Notes: a model not told the origin generated them from the letters alone. A stretch of DNA of 64,000 bases from Streptomyces sp. YS415 (GCF_023544665.1 NZ_JAMJFL010000011.1:62001-126000), one strand, 5' to 3'. Counted from the stretch's first letter, positions 7,558 to 15,996 are shown. Program-made: numbers and translations.

Positions 7558-8714
7558 CAGACCGCCTCTTCCTGGATGCCCGCGTCGATGTCCTGCGTGG
7601 CGTCCAGGCCGAAGGTGTGGGCGGGGCTCCAGTGCAGGACGACGTCGGCGCCGGGGACCAGACGGGCGTCGCGGTCGACGTTCTGGACGTAGACCGAGAG
7701 CTCGGCGCAGACCGGGCTGTCGATGACGTACTGGGTGGAGACGCCGATGAAGGACGCGTCGGCGATCGTGCCGGTGATGCGGTTGCGCCCGTCGGGGATC
7801 TCACCGGCGTCGTCGGCGTGCGTCAGGGAGATCTTCTCCGGGCGGATGCCGACCAGCACCCTGCCGCCGGTGGTGGTGGGGGCCGAGCAGCGCGCCTCGG
7901 GCAGGACGAGCTTGCCGCCGCCCGCCCGGAGGACGATGTCGTCGCCGCTCCTGGCGTCGACCTCGGCCTCGATGAGGTTGGAGGTGCCGAGGAAGTTGGC
8001 GACGAAGGTGGTTTTCGGGTTCTCGTACAGATCGGCGGGGGCGCCGAGCTGCTCGACGCGGCCGGCGTTCATCACGGCGACCCGGTCGGCCATGGTCATG
8101 GCCTCCTCCTGGTCGTGCGTGACATGCACGAAGGTGATGCCGACCTCGGTCTGGATGCGCTTGAGCTCCAGCTGCATCTGGCGGCGCAGCTTGAGGTCGA
8201 GGGCGCCGAGCGGCTCGTCGAGGAGGAGCACCTTGGGGTGGTTGATCAGCGCGCGGGCGACCGCGACGCGCTGCTGCTGGCCGCCGGAGAGCTGGTGCGG
8301 CTTCTTGCGCGCCTGCTCGCCGAGCTGGACCAGCTCCAGCATCTCCTCGACCTGCTTCTTCACGCTCTTGATGCCGCGCCGGCGCAGACCGAAGGCGACG
8401 TTCTCGAAGATGTCGAGGTGCGGGAAGAGGGCGTAGGACTGGAAGACGGTGTTCACCGGCCGCTTGTACGGCGGCAGCCGGGTCACGTCCTGGTCGCCGA
8501 GGAAGACGGTGCCGGAGGTCGGCTCCTCGAGTCCGGCGATCATCCGCAGGGTGGTGGTCTTGCCGCACCCGGAGGCGCCGAGCAGGGCGAAGAAGGAGCC
8601 CTGGGGCACGGTGAGGTCCAACGGGTGCACGGCGGTGAAGGAACCGTAGGTCTTGCTGATGCCGGTGAGGCGGACGTCCCCGGTGTGGTCGTTCTTCGTG
8701 GTCACGTCTGTCAC
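7557..8714 (-). CDS. potA: polyamine ABC transporter ATP-binding protein PotA-like
   Basis: ATPase subunit, 385 aa. Walker A GASGCGKTT is at residues 46-54, the Q-loop at FQSYALFP, the signature LSGGQQQR near 150, and Walker B VLLLDEPLGALD with H-loop HVTHDQEE. A TOBE-type C-terminal domain (about 285-385, GIRPEKISL) is usual for PotA/MalK-type regulatory halves. GTG 8714 is chosen because it overlaps the potD stop as GTGA, and homologous sequence begins just after. An in-frame opening runs far upstream but only as a shadow of potD. Drives import through PotBC. Confidence 0.93.
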   Translation of the reverse strand: MTDVTTKNDHTGDVRLTGISKTYGSFTAVHPLDLTVPQGSFFALLGASGCGKTTTLRMIAGLEEPTSGTVFLGDQDVTRLPPYKRPVNTVFQSYALFPHLDIFENVAFGLRRRGIKSVKKQVEEMLELVQLGEQARKKPHQLSGGQQQRVAVARALINHPKVLLLDEPLGALDLKLRRQMQLELKRIQTEVGITFVHVTHDQEEAMTMADRVAVMNAGRVEQLGAPADLYENPKTTFVANFLGTSNLIEAEVDARSGDDIVLRAGGGKLVLPEARCSAPTTTGGRVLVGIRPEKISLTHADDAGEIPDGRNRITGTIADASFIGVSTQYVIDSPVCAELSVYVQNVDRDARLVPGADVVLHWSPAHTFGLDATQDIDAGIQEEAV

Positions 8715-9958
8715 GCCCCCGTCAGCTTCGCGAACTTCGTTTCGAACTCGGTCTCTTCCTTCGAGCTCAGCGAGCGGAAGGCGCGGGACTTCGCGGCCAT
8801 GGCCTTGTCGGGGATGATCAGCGGGTTGTTCGCCGCGTCCTCGTCGATCTCGGCCAGTTCTTCCTTGACCCCGTCGACGGGGCAGACGTAGTTGATGTAC
8901 GCGGCGAGTTCGGCCGCCGCCTTCGGCTCGTAGTAGTAGTCGATGAGCCGCTCGGCGTTCGTCTTGTGCCGGGCCTTGTTGGGGACCATGAGGTTGTCGG
9001 TCGAGGTCATGTAACCGCTGTCCGGGATGACGAAGTCGATGTCCGGGCTGTCCGCCTTGAGCTGGACGACGTCCCCGGCCCAGGCGATACAGGCGGCGAA
9101 GTCGCCGCTGGACAGGTCCGACGTGTAGTCGTTGCCGGTGAAGCGGCGGATCTGGCCCTTGTCGACGGCCTTCTGGATGCGGGCGATCGCCGCGTCGTAG
9201 TCGTCGGCGGTGAAGTCGCCCGGGTCCTTGCCCATGTCGAGCAGGGTCATGCCGATGCTGTCGCGCATCTCGGACAGGAAACCGACCCGGCCCTTGAGCT
9301 TGGGGTTGTCGAGCAGGTCGGAGACGGTCTTCACCTCGACGCCGTCCAGCGCCTTCTTGTTGTAGGCGATGACGGTCGAGATGCCCTGCCAGACGTACGA
9401 GTAGGAGCGGCCCGGGTCCCAGTCGGGGGAGCGGAACTGCGACGAGAGGTTGGCGTAGGCGTTCGGCAGGTTGGCCGGGTCCAGTTTCTGGACCCACCCG
9501 AGGCGGATCAGCCGGGCGGCGAGCCAGTCGGTGACGCAGATGAGGTCGCGCCCGGTGTCCTGGCCGGCCGCGAGCTGCGGCTTGATCTTGCCGAAGAACT
9601 CGACGTTGTCGTTGATGTCCTCGGTGTACTTGACCTTGATGCCGGTCCGCTCGGTGAACGCGTCGAGCGTGGGGTGGTGCTTCTCGCTCTCGTCGACGTC
9701 CATGTACTCGGTCCAGTTGGAGAAGCTGACTGTCTTCTCCTTGGCCGAGTGGTCGTCCGAGGACACTTCGCCCTCGGTCTTGCCCGCGGCCGGGATGCCG
9801 CAGGCGCTCAGCGTGCCCGCACCGCCGACCGCGAGCGCGCCGCCGGCGGAGGCGCGCAGCAGCGAACGGCGGCTGAGGGCGGCCCTGCCGTTGCGGAGGC
9901 TGCGCCGCATGGCGGCCACTTGGGCCGGTGACAGGCGGTCGGGCTCGTACTGCTCCAT
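8711..9958 (-). CDS. potD: polyamine-binding lipoprotein PotD-like, Tat-type signal
   Basis: Extracytoplasmic substrate-binding protein of 415 aa for the PotABC importer. The N-terminus holds a twin-arginine stretch (ALSRRSLLRASAGG, residues about 27-41) and a lipobox-like LSACG, so export by Tat and lipid anchoring are likely. The mature part matches polyamine-binding proteins: VSFSNWTEYMDVD, GRDLICVTDWLAARL, WQGISTVIAYNKKA, IAWAGDVVQLKADSPDIDFVIPDSG. Residues W and D in the latter segments line the polyamine pocket in PotD/PotF relatives. It follows the aldehyde dehydrogenase gene by 51 bp in the same operon. Confidence 0.92.
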   Translation of the reverse strand: MEQYEPDRLSPAQVAAMRRSLRNGRAALSRRSLLRASAGGALAVGGAGTLSACGIPAAGKTEGEVSSDDHSAKEKTVSFSNWTEYMDVDESEKHHPTLDAFTERTGIKVKYTEDINDNVEFFGKIKPQLAAGQDTGRDLICVTDWLAARLIRLGWVQKLDPANLPNAYANLSSQFRSPDWDPGRSYSYVWQGISTVIAYNKKALDGVEVKTVSDLLDNPKLKGRVGFLSEMRDSIGMTLLDMGKDPGDFTADDYDAAIARIQKAVDKGQIRRFTGNDYTSDLSSGDFAACIAWAGDVVQLKADSPDIDFVIPDSGYMTSTDNLMVPNKARHKTNAERLIDYYYEPKAAAELAAYINYVCPVDGVKEELAEIDEDAANNPLIIPDKAMAAKSRAFRSLSSKEETEFETKFAKLTGA

Positions 9959-10009
9959 GCGCTTGGTGCCCTTTCGGAGGGGGCGGCCGCGGGTCGGGCG
10001 GCCTGGCTG

Positions 10010-11545
10010 CTATCGGTCCCCGAAGATCGTGCGGTGCCAGTCCTTCCGGGGCACCGCCGTGTTGTCGAACATGACGTGCTTGAGCTGCGTGTACTCCTCG
10101 AAGGAGTAGGCTGACATGTCCTTGCCGAAGCCGGACGCCTTGTAGCCGCCGTGGGGCATCTCGCTGATGATCGGGATGTGGTCGTTCACCCACACGCAGC
10201 CCGCCTTGATCTCCCGGGTGGCGCGGTTCGCCCGGTAGACGTCCCGGCTCCACGCGGAGGCGGCCAGGCCGTAGGGCGTGTCGTTGGCGAGCGCGAGCCC
10301 CTCGTCGTCGGTGTCGAAGGGCAGGACGACCAGGACGGGGCCGAAGATCTCGGACTGGACGATCTCGCTGTCCTGGGCGGCGTCCGCGACCAGCGTGGGC
10401 CGGTAGTAGGCGCCCTGTTTCAGGTCGCCCTGCGGGGCCTCGCCGCCGGTCACCACGCGCGCGTAGGCACGCGCCCGGTCCACGAACCCGGCGACCCGGT
10501 CGCGCTGGACGTGGGAGATGAGCGGGCCGAGGTCGGTGCCGTCGGCGAAGGGGTCGCCGAGCCGGACGCTCTCCATGAGGGCAGCGGTCCGCTCCACGAA
10601 CGCCTCGTACAGCGGCCGCTGTACGTACGCGCGCGTGGCGGCCGTGCAGTCCTGGCCGGTGTTGATCAGCGAACCCGCGACGGCGCCGTTGGCGGCGGCC
10701 TCCAGGTCGGCGTCGTCGAAGACGACGAAGGGTGCCTTGCCGCCGAGCTCCAGGTGGATCCGCTTGACGGTGGCGGTGGCGATCTCGGCGACCCGCTTGC
10801 CGACGGCGGTGGACCCGGTGAAGGAGGTCATGGCCACGTGGGGGTGCCCGACGAGGTGCTCGCCCGCCTCCTTGCCCGCGCCGGTGACGATGTTGACGAC
10901 ACCGTCGGGGATGCCCGCCTCGGTGCAGGCCTCGGCGAAGAGCAGCGAGGTCAGCGGGGTGAGCTCGGCGGGCTTGAGCACGATGGTGTTGCCCGCGGCG
11001 ATGGCCGGGAGCATCTTCCAGGCGGCCATCTGGAGCGGGTAGTTCCAGGGGGCGATCGAACCGACCACGCCGATGGGTTCCCGGCGGACGTAGGAGGTGT
11101 GGTCGCCGGAGTACTCACCGGCGGACTGCCCCTGGAGGTGCCGGGCGGCACCCGCGAAGAACGCGGTGTTGTCGATGGTGCCCGGCACGTCGAACTCACG
11201 GGTGAGCTTCAGCGGCTTGCCGCACTGGAGGGACTCGGCGCGGGCGAACTCCTCCGCCCGGTCGGCGAGCACGGCCGCCAGCTTGTGCAGCGCGTCGGAA
11301 CGCTCGCCGGGGGTGGCCCCGGACCAGGCCGGGAAGGCGGCGCGGGCCGCGGCGACGGCGGCGTCCACGTCGGCCGGGCCGGCCAGCTCGTAGGTGAGCA
11401 CCTCCTCGCCGGTGGCCGGGTCGACGACCGCGTGGGTGCGGCCGGAGGTGCCCTGGGTGAAGCGGCCCGCGATGTACTGCGCACCGGCCGCGAAGCGCTC
11501 GGCTGCGGGGAATCGTTCCGGGGTGGCGTTGCCCGGGTTGTGCAT
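10010..11545 (-). CDS. NAD(P)-dependent aldehyde dehydrogenase, probable gamma-aminobutyraldehyde dehydrogenase
   Basis: ALDH-superfamily enzyme of 511 aa. It has the NAD-binding IAPWNYPLQMAAWK and GSTAVGKR segments, the catalytic Glu in LELGGKAPFVV and the nucleophile Cys300 in GQDCTAATR. EMPHGGYKASGFGKDMS near the C-terminus is typical of aminobutyraldehyde/betaine-aldehyde dehydrogenases. As first gene of the operon feeding potDABC and the PuuB-like oxidase, it should convert the aminoaldehyde made by PuuB to GABA or a related acid. ATG 11545 is preferred over an in-frame extension of 91 codons, because GGAGGAG lies 6-7 nt upstream and the family begins there. A related but distinct ALDH is at 15997-17436. 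Confidence 0.9.
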   Translation of the reverse strand: MHNPGNATPERFPAAERFAAGAQYIAGRFTQGTSGRTHAVVDPATGEEVLTYELAGPADVDAAVAAARAAFPAWSGATPGERSDALHKLAAVLADRAEEFARAESLQCGKPLKLTREFDVPGTIDNTAFFAGAARHLQGQSAGEYSGDHTSYVRREPIGVVGSIAPWNYPLQMAAWKMLPAIAAGNTIVLKPAELTPLTSLLFAEACTEAGIPDGVVNIVTGAGKEAGEHLVGHPHVAMTSFTGSTAVGKRVAEIATATVKRIHLELGGKAPFVVFDDADLEAAANGAVAGSLINTGQDCTAATRAYVQRPLYEAFVERTAALMESVRLGDPFADGTDLGPLISHVQRDRVAGFVDRARAYARVVTGGEAPQGDLKQGAYYRPTLVADAAQDSEIVQSEIFGPVLVVLPFDTDDEGLALANDTPYGLAASAWSRDVYRANRATREIKAGCVWVNDHIPIISEMPHGGYKASGFGKDMSAYSFEEYTQLKHVMFDNTAVPRKDWHRTIFGDR

Positions 11546-11617
11546 GTCGCTCTCCTCCGCCTTCGCCCCGCTGTCCACGGGGGCGGGTGGCGTAGCTCCA
11601 GCTCGATTTGAGTGCCG

Positions 11618-11684
11618 ATCCTGACAGAGCCATAGCACTCCAACAAGGGATTCCGTTGTTGCCTTTTGGTTACGCGACGGAATC
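11618..11684 (-). promoter_or_regulatory. putative promoter and operator of the polyamine operon
   Basis: On the minus strand TTGTTG (11646-11641) and CAGGAT (11623-11618) are separated by 17 bp, a reasonable sigma-HrdB-type promoter about 75 bp before the aldehyde dehydrogenase start. Immediately upstream lies an 8-bp perfect inverted repeat, GATTCCGT (11649-11656) and ACGGAATC (11677-11684), spaced 20 bp. It is a candidate regulator site. Inferred from pattern only. Confidence 0.4.
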
Positions 11685-11756
11685 TGTCGACCAGGTGTCG
11701 AGTGAAGAAGAAAAACCCAGGACGGAGTGTCAGTGGTTCCTGCCAGACTCGCGTGC

Positions 11757-12311
11757 ATGGTGAAGATCGATTCTCGGGACGCCCTGGTCAGGGAGGTCCG
11801 CGCAGGGGCGGATATCAAGTATCTGCACTTCTGGGGCCATCGGCCGAGACCTGACGGCCGGGTCGGCGCGAGCTGTCTGAGTCAGTGGTGGCCGTCTCCG
11901 TTCACCGTGGACGGCGTCCGGTACGCGACGGCCGAGCACTGGATGATGGCCGGCAAGGCCCGCCTGTTCGGCGACCCCGACGCCGAGCGCGCGATCCTGG
12001 CGGCCGGGCACCCCTCGGAGGCGAAGAACGCCGGGCGGCTGGTGCGCTGTTTCGACGAGGAGACCTGGGCGCGCGAGCGGTTCGGCATCGTGGTCGAGGG
12101 CAGCGTGCACAAGTTCGCCTCGGACGAGGCGCTGCGCGGCTTCCTGCTGGGCACGGGCAGACGTGTCCTGGTGGAGGCGAGCCCGGTGGACCGGGTCTGG
12201 GGCATCGGCCTGGCAGCGACCGACGACGCGGCGATGGATCCGGAACGGTGGCGGGGGCCGAACCTCCTGGGCTTCGCACTGATGGAGGCGCGGGAGCGGT
12301 TGCGGGGGTAG
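11757..12311 (+). CDS. NADAR-family protein (YbiA/RibX-like)
   Basis: Soluble 184-aa protein of the NADAR family (N-glycosidase fold acting on riboflavin intermediates or ADP-ribose). Diagnostic segments are YLHFWGHRP, SQWWPSPFTVDGVRYATAEHWMMAGKARLFGD and WGIGLAATD. Family knowledge: YbiA relatives remove damaged riboflavin-pathway intermediates, and other members remove ADP-ribose from guanine bases in toxin-antitoxin systems. No DarT-like toxin gene is adjacent, so a metabolite-repair role is the simpler guess. Start: ATG 11757 gives the usual N-terminus; GTG 11727 and GTG 11733 are in frame and have the better purine tract (GGACGGAG). It stands alone between divergent and convergent neighbours. 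Confidence 0.82.
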   Translation: MVKIDSRDALVREVRAGADIKYLHFWGHRPRPDGRVGASCLSQWWPSPFTVDGVRYATAEHWMMAGKARLFGDPDAERAILAAGHPSEAKNAGRLVRCFDEETWARERFGIVVEGSVHKFASDEALRGFLLGTGRRVLVEASPVDRVWGIGLAATDDAAMDPERWRGPNLLGFALMEARERLRG

Positions 12312-12666
12312 AGGGGACGGGGTGGGGGCGGATGGGCAGGGCTCGGGCAGTAGGGGGTTGGCTGGCCGAGGGCTCGGACAGTAGGGGGGCTGGCTGACCG
12401 GGTGGGAGCCGCCCGTCCCGCGCGTCAGAGCTCCGAGCGTCCACCGCCTCGCGTGACAGGCCTCTGTACGGCGCCCCGCGCAACACGCGCCTGAGCCTCA
12501 CCGCCTACCGGAGTCAAGCCCCCGAGCCTTCACCGCCTACCGCAGGCAAGCCCCCGGGCCTTCAACACCTGTCGCAGACAAGCCCCCGAGCTGTCACCGC
12601 CCACCGCAGACAAGCCCCGGCCCACGTCACCCCCGCGGCACCGCCCCGGCGGCAGCCCCCGGCCCT
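12312..12666. repeat. gene-free region with two short ~31-32-bp tandem arrays
   Basis: No gene is seen here. A two-copy repeat with 31-bp period (GGGCTCGG at 12339 and 12370, then CAGTAGGGGG and a GGCTGGC-type tail) is followed by a degenerate array with an exact 32-bp period. Units of the latter start AAGCCCC at 12516, 12548, 12580 and 12612, with a poorer unit before them. The core reads CACCGCCTACCGCAG with a few substitutions per copy. Copies differ throughout, with no unique spacers, so this is not CRISPR. Confidence 0.75.
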
Positions 12667-13380
12667 CTACCGCGTAGCGATCACGAAGGCCAGCATCGCG
12701 AGGCCGAGGACGATCCCGGCTGTGCCGCAGATGAGCCCGGCCAGGGCCTGGCCGCCGTTGGTCGCTTCTCCTCGGCGGGTCTTGCCCCTGCCGATCAGGC
12801 CGAAGATCAGCGCCAGGATGCCGAGCAGGATGGCCACCGGCCACAGGCAGAACACCGCCGCCGAGATGATCCCGAGCACCAGCGCCGCCGTGCCCATGCC
12901 GTTGCTCGGCACCGGCATGGGCTGCATCCCGGCCCAGGCGTACTCCCCGCCCGGGTATCCGGGTCCGCCCGGATAGCCGTATCCGCTCGGGTAGCCGTGT
13001 CCCCCCGGGTAGCCGTAGGGAATCTGTCCAGGGCCGTCCGGGGCGATGGGCGGCGGCGGGACCGGCTCGCCCTGGCCGTAGGGGGCGCCCGGCGCCGCGA
13101 AGGGGTTCGCCGGGGCGGGCCACGGCTGCTGCGGGCCCGTCGCGTCGACGCCCGGCATCGAGGCCACCGTCTGCTGATCGTGCACGGAAGGGCCGGAGGG
13201 AGCCGACCAGGTGCCCGACGCCGAGGCCACCGTGTTACCGGGGCCGTCCACCGACGGCGGCGCCCACGGATTCGGCTCGGGCGCGGACGCGTCCGGTCCC
13301 TTGTCCAGCCGGACCTCGGGAGCGGGCCCGTGTCCTGACGGATGCGGCGGTTCGCGCCGCGGCGGCGTGTCCTCGGGCAT
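12667..13380 (-). CDS. DUF4190-type small membrane protein with Gly/Tyr/Pro-rich N-terminus
   Basis: 237-aa protein of unknown function. The first ~150 residues are disordered, acidic then proline-rich, ending in a short GYPGG-type repeat tract (YGYPGGHGYPSGYGYPGG). Two to three hydrophobic segments follow (about 165-235): MGTAALVLGIISAAVFCLWPVAILLGILALIFGLIGRG and ALAGLICGTAGIVLGLAMLAFVIA. This is the DUF4190 layout common in Streptomyces. The conserved short loop GRGKTRRGEATNGGQALAG is typical of the family. It diverges from the deaminase gene at 13531. Cell-envelope location is predicted; role unknown. Confidence 0.8.
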   Translation of the reverse strand: MPEDTPPRREPPHPSGHGPAPEVRLDKGPDASAPEPNPWAPPSVDGPGNTVASASGTWSAPSGPSVHDQQTVASMPGVDATGPQQPWPAPANPFAAPGAPYGQGEPVPPPPIAPDGPGQIPYGYPGGHGYPSGYGYPGGPGYPGGEYAWAGMQPMPVPSNGMGTAALVLGIISAAVFCLWPVAILLGILALIFGLIGRGKTRRGEATNGGQALAGLICGTAGIVLGLAMLAFVIATR

Positions 13381-13530
13381 GCGCGGGACCCCCTCTGTCT
13401 GCCTTCCGTCATGCTACGGCGCGGCCCCGGACCCCGGGGCTCCGGCCTACGATGATCCCGAGTCACCGATCAGCCGATCACCCGCGTCCCGCCGCAACCC
13501 GGCCGGGGACGCCGTTCCCGGGGAGGAACC

Positions 13531-14598
13531 TTGACCGACCGCACCGCCGCCGGCCTCGCGGGCGCCACGCGCGACCCGCACGCCTTCATCGCCGGACTGC
13601 CCAAGGCCGAGCTCCATGTGCACCACGTCGGCTCCGCCTCCCCGCGCATCGTCTCGGAACTGGCCGCCCGCCACCCCGACTCCAAGGTGCCCACCGACCC
13701 CGAGGCCCTGGTCGACTACTTCACCTTCACGGACTTCGCCCACTTCATCGAGGTGTACCTGTCCGTCGTCGACCTGATCCGCACCCCGGAGGACGTACGC
13801 CTGCTGACGTACGAGGTGGCCCGGGACCTGGCCCGGCAGCAGGTGCGCTACGCCGAGCTGACCATCACCCCCTTCTCCTCCGTCCGCCGCGGCATCGACG
13901 AGCGCGGCTTCATGGACGCGATCGAGGACGCCCGCAAGGCGGCGGAGGCCGAGTTCGGGACCGTACTGCGCTGGTGCTTCGACATTCCCGGCGAGGCGGG
14001 GCTCGAGTCCGCCGAGGAGACCGTGCGGCTCGCCACCGACGACCGGCTGCGCCCCGAGGGCCTGGTGTCGTTCGGGCTCGGCGGGCCCGAGATCGGCGTG
14101 CCCCGGCCGCAGTTCAAGCCGTACTTCGACCGGGCCATCGCCGCGGGCCTGCACTCCGTGCCGCACGCCGGTGAGACCACCGGCCCGGAGACGGTGTGGG
14201 ACGCCCTGACGCACCTGGGCGCCGAGCGCATCGGGCACGGCACCAGTTCCGCGCGGGACCCGAAGCTGCTCACCCACCTCGCCGAGAACCGGATCCCGCT
14301 GGAGGTGTGTCCGACCTCCAACATCGCCACGCGCGCGGTCCGCACCCTCGACGAGCACCCGATCAAGGAGTTCGTCCGGGCAGGCGTTCTGGTCACCATC
14401 AACTCCGACGATCCGCCGATGTTCGGCACCGACCTCAACGCCGAGTACGCGGTGGCCGCCCGCCTGCTGAATCTCGACGAGCGCGGCCTGGCCGAGCTGG
14501 CGCACAACGCGGTCGAGGCGTCCTTCCTCGACGAGCCCGGCAAGGCCCGTATCAAGGCCGAGATCGACACGTACACCGCCGCCTGGCTCACCCCCTGA
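13531..14598 (+). CDS. adenosine deaminase family enzyme, possibly aminodeoxyfutalosine deaminase
   Basis: Zinc-dependent purine deaminase, 355 aa. Metal ligands are visible as ELHVHHVGS (H29, H31), HSVPHAGE (His and catalytic Glu) and TINSDDPPMF (Asp pair), with the helix GAERIGHGTSS between them. The start is TTG with an excellent GGGGAGGAA site 3 nt upstream. As I recall, the S. coelicolor enzyme in this position (SCO5662) deaminates 6-amino-6-deoxyfutalosine in the futalosine menaquinone pathway. If so, this gene serves respiration rather than purine salvage. The HVHHVGSASP first motif, unlike HLHLEG of classical adenosine deaminases, supports a separate subgroup. Family sure, substrate unproven. 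Confidence 0.85.
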   Translation: MTDRTAAGLAGATRDPHAFIAGLPKAELHVHHVGSASPRIVSELAARHPDSKVPTDPEALVDYFTFTDFAHFIEVYLSVVDLIRTPEDVRLLTYEVARDLARQQVRYAELTITPFSSVRRGIDERGFMDAIEDARKAAEAEFGTVLRWCFDIPGEAGLESAEETVRLATDDRLRPEGLVSFGLGGPEIGVPRPQFKPYFDRAIAAGLHSVPHAGETTGPETVWDALTHLGAERIGHGTSSARDPKLLTHLAENRIPLEVCPTSNIATRAVRTLDEHPIKEFVRAGVLVTINSDDPPMFGTDLNAEYAVAARLLNLDERGLAELAHNAVEASFLDEPGKARIKAEIDTYTAAWLTP

Positions 14599-14606
14599 CC
14601 GCCCCG

Positions 14607-15338
14607 ATGGCCACCGAGCTGACCGCCGCGATGACCGAGGACGTGACCGCGGTCGCCCACCGGGGCGACCCCTATCTGTTCCGGGAGAACACGCTCGACT
14701 CCCTGCGTTCGGCGCTCCGCAGAGGCGCCGACGCGGTGGAGGTCGACGTACGGCTGACCCGCGACGGCACACCCGTCCTGCTGCACGACGAGTCGCTGAA
14801 GCGGCTGTGGGAGCTGGACCGCCCGCTGCGCTCCCTGTCGGCGGACGAACTGCTCGGGCACACGGGCGGCGGAGTGCCGACGCTGGCCGAGGCGCTGGAC
14901 GCGACCGACGGCCACCGGGTGATGCTCGACCTGCCCGGCCGGCCGGATCTGCGCACGGCACGCCGGATCGTGGACGCCGTACGGGAGGCGGGCGCGTCGG
15001 ACCGCGTGTACTACTGCGCCGGCGCCCCCGCCATGCTCGCGGTCCGCGCCGCCGACCCGGCCGCCGAGATCGCCCTGACCTGGACGACGCTGGCACCGCC
15101 GCGGCCCGCGCTGCTGGAGGCGGTACGGCCGCGCTGGCTCAACTACCGTTTCGGCCTGGTCGACCGCGCCCTCGCGGAACGCGTCCACCGGGGCGGGCAC
15201 CTGCTGTCGGTCTGGACGCCGGACACCCGCCGTTCGATGCGCCGGCTGATCGCCCTGGGCGTCGACTCGATCACCACGAACCGCATCGACACCCTCCTGG
15301 CCGCCCGCAAGGGGCACGTCCCCACGGTCAACCGCTGA
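14607..15338 (+). CDS. glycerophosphodiester phosphodiesterase-like protein
   Basis: GDPD-family TIM-barrel enzyme of 243 aa. It has VAHRGDPYLFRENTLDS (catalytic HRG and E-N-T), AVEVDVRLTRDGTPVLLHDESLKRLW (second Glu/Asp metal site and the second His) and the C-terminal SVWTPDTRRSMRRLIALGVDSITTNR. The family cleaves glycerophosphodiesters to glycerol-3-phosphate and an alcohol. No signal peptide is present, so it should be cytoplasmic. It begins 8 bp after the deaminase stop, so the two form an operon. ATG 14631 is an alternative start, as neither has a clear ribosome site. Its last codons overlap the convergent membrane-protein gene by 11 bp. Confidence 0.88.
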   Translation: MATELTAAMTEDVTAVAHRGDPYLFRENTLDSLRSALRRGADAVEVDVRLTRDGTPVLLHDESLKRLWELDRPLRSLSADELLGHTGGGVPTLAEALDATDGHRVMLDLPGRPDLRTARRIVDAVREAGASDRVYYCAGAPAMLAVRAADPAAEIALTWTTLAPPRPALLEAVRPRWLNYRFGLVDRALAERVHRGGHLLSVWTPDTRRSMRRLIALGVDSITTNRIDTLLAARKGHVPTVNR

Positions 15339-15876
15339 CGCTGCCCCGCGCCGCGTTCAGACCGACGACGGCCGTCACGGGGGCGGTCAGCGCCTCCAGC
15401 TGCTTGATCTTCTGCCGCAGCACGTAGAGCGGCAGGACTCCGAACACCCCGAACGCCATGTCGATCACGCTCCACCAGAAGGGGATCCCGCGGATCGGTC
15501 CGCAGATCAGGGCGAGCGGGATGACGCCGGCGCAGGCGATCATCGCCCACTCGACGACCCAGATGTTGCGGACCGGATCGCGGTAGGGCCCGTAGAAGGC
15601 GACCGCGATGACGAGATGGGCGAAGGCCAGCCAGTCGGTGCCGTAGAGGAGGAAGGGGTAGTCGGCGTCGGCGGTGTCGAGGCCGCGGCGCACCCGCTCG
15701 ATCCACTCCATGAGCCCGGGCAGGTGGTCCTGCACCGACAGCGACCTCAACAGGTCCTCGGTCCAGCGCAGTTCGTGCACCAGCGGGAAGGCTGTGACCC
15801 CGCTCAGCACCAGACACACCACGAAGAACACCAACCAGCCGCGGATGCCCCTCAACAGGGCGGCTCTGTCGCTCAT
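15328..15876 (-). CDS. conserved membrane protein of unknown function
   Basis: 182-aa protein with about four membrane segments: WLVFFVVCLVLSGVTAFPL, WLAFAHLVIAVAFYGPY, WAMIACAGVIPLALICG and WWSVIDMAFGVFGVLPLYVL. The periplasmic loop between the first two is about 50 residues. I do not recognise a characterised family. A perfect 14-bp palindrome TTGAACATGTTCAA ends 21 bp upstream of the ATG, so expression is probably controlled by a dimeric repressor. It converges on the GDPD gene with an 11-bp overlap. Confidence 0.78.
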   Translation of the reverse strand: MSDRAALLRGIRGWLVFFVVCLVLSGVTAFPLVHELRWTEDLLRSLSVQDHLPGLMEWIERVRRGLDTADADYPFLLYGTDWLAFAHLVIAVAFYGPYRDPVRNIWVVEWAMIACAGVIPLALICGPIRGIPFWWSVIDMAFGVFGVLPLYVLRQKIKQLEALTAPVTAVVGLNAARGSVSG

Positions 15877-15896
15877 GGCCGCAGCGTACGCCGAAG

Positions 15897-15910
15897 TTGA
15901 ACATGTTCAA
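15897..15910. promoter_or_regulatory. perfect palindrome, candidate MarR-type operator
   Basis: TTGAACATGTTCAA is a 14-bp perfect palindrome just upstream of the gene that starts at 15876 (minus strand). Its shape (TTGAAC..GTTCAA) resembles MarR-family operators. It is not a good LexA box, since actinobacterial SOS boxes are CGAAC-n4-GTTCG. No regulator gene is adjacent. Confidence 0.5.
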
Positions 15911-15932
15911 AAGCGGGGGGCGGGAAAACAGA

Positions 15933-15983
15933 ACCGCGGGTGTCCGGCAGCACGTCGTCGACGTGGTGCCGGACACCCGCGGT
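15933..15983 (-). terminator. intrinsic terminator after the second aldehyde dehydrogenase
   Basis: Arms 15933-15956 and 15960-15983 form a 24-bp stem with one mismatch and a 3-nt loop (core ACCGCGGGTGTCCGGCAG). On the minus strand it is followed by TCTGTTTT, and it starts 14 bp past the dehydrogenase stop codon. Confidence 0.9.
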
Positions 15984-15996
15984 CCGGGAACTGCCG

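Noticed and set aside
12516..12611. CRISPR-like array, since repeats have a 32-bp period
   Set aside because: The copies are contiguous with no unique spacers, they are degenerate throughout, and no cas gene is near.
15897..15910. LexA/SOS box
   Set aside because: Spacing of two bases between half-sites instead of four, and TTGAAC rather than CGAAC.
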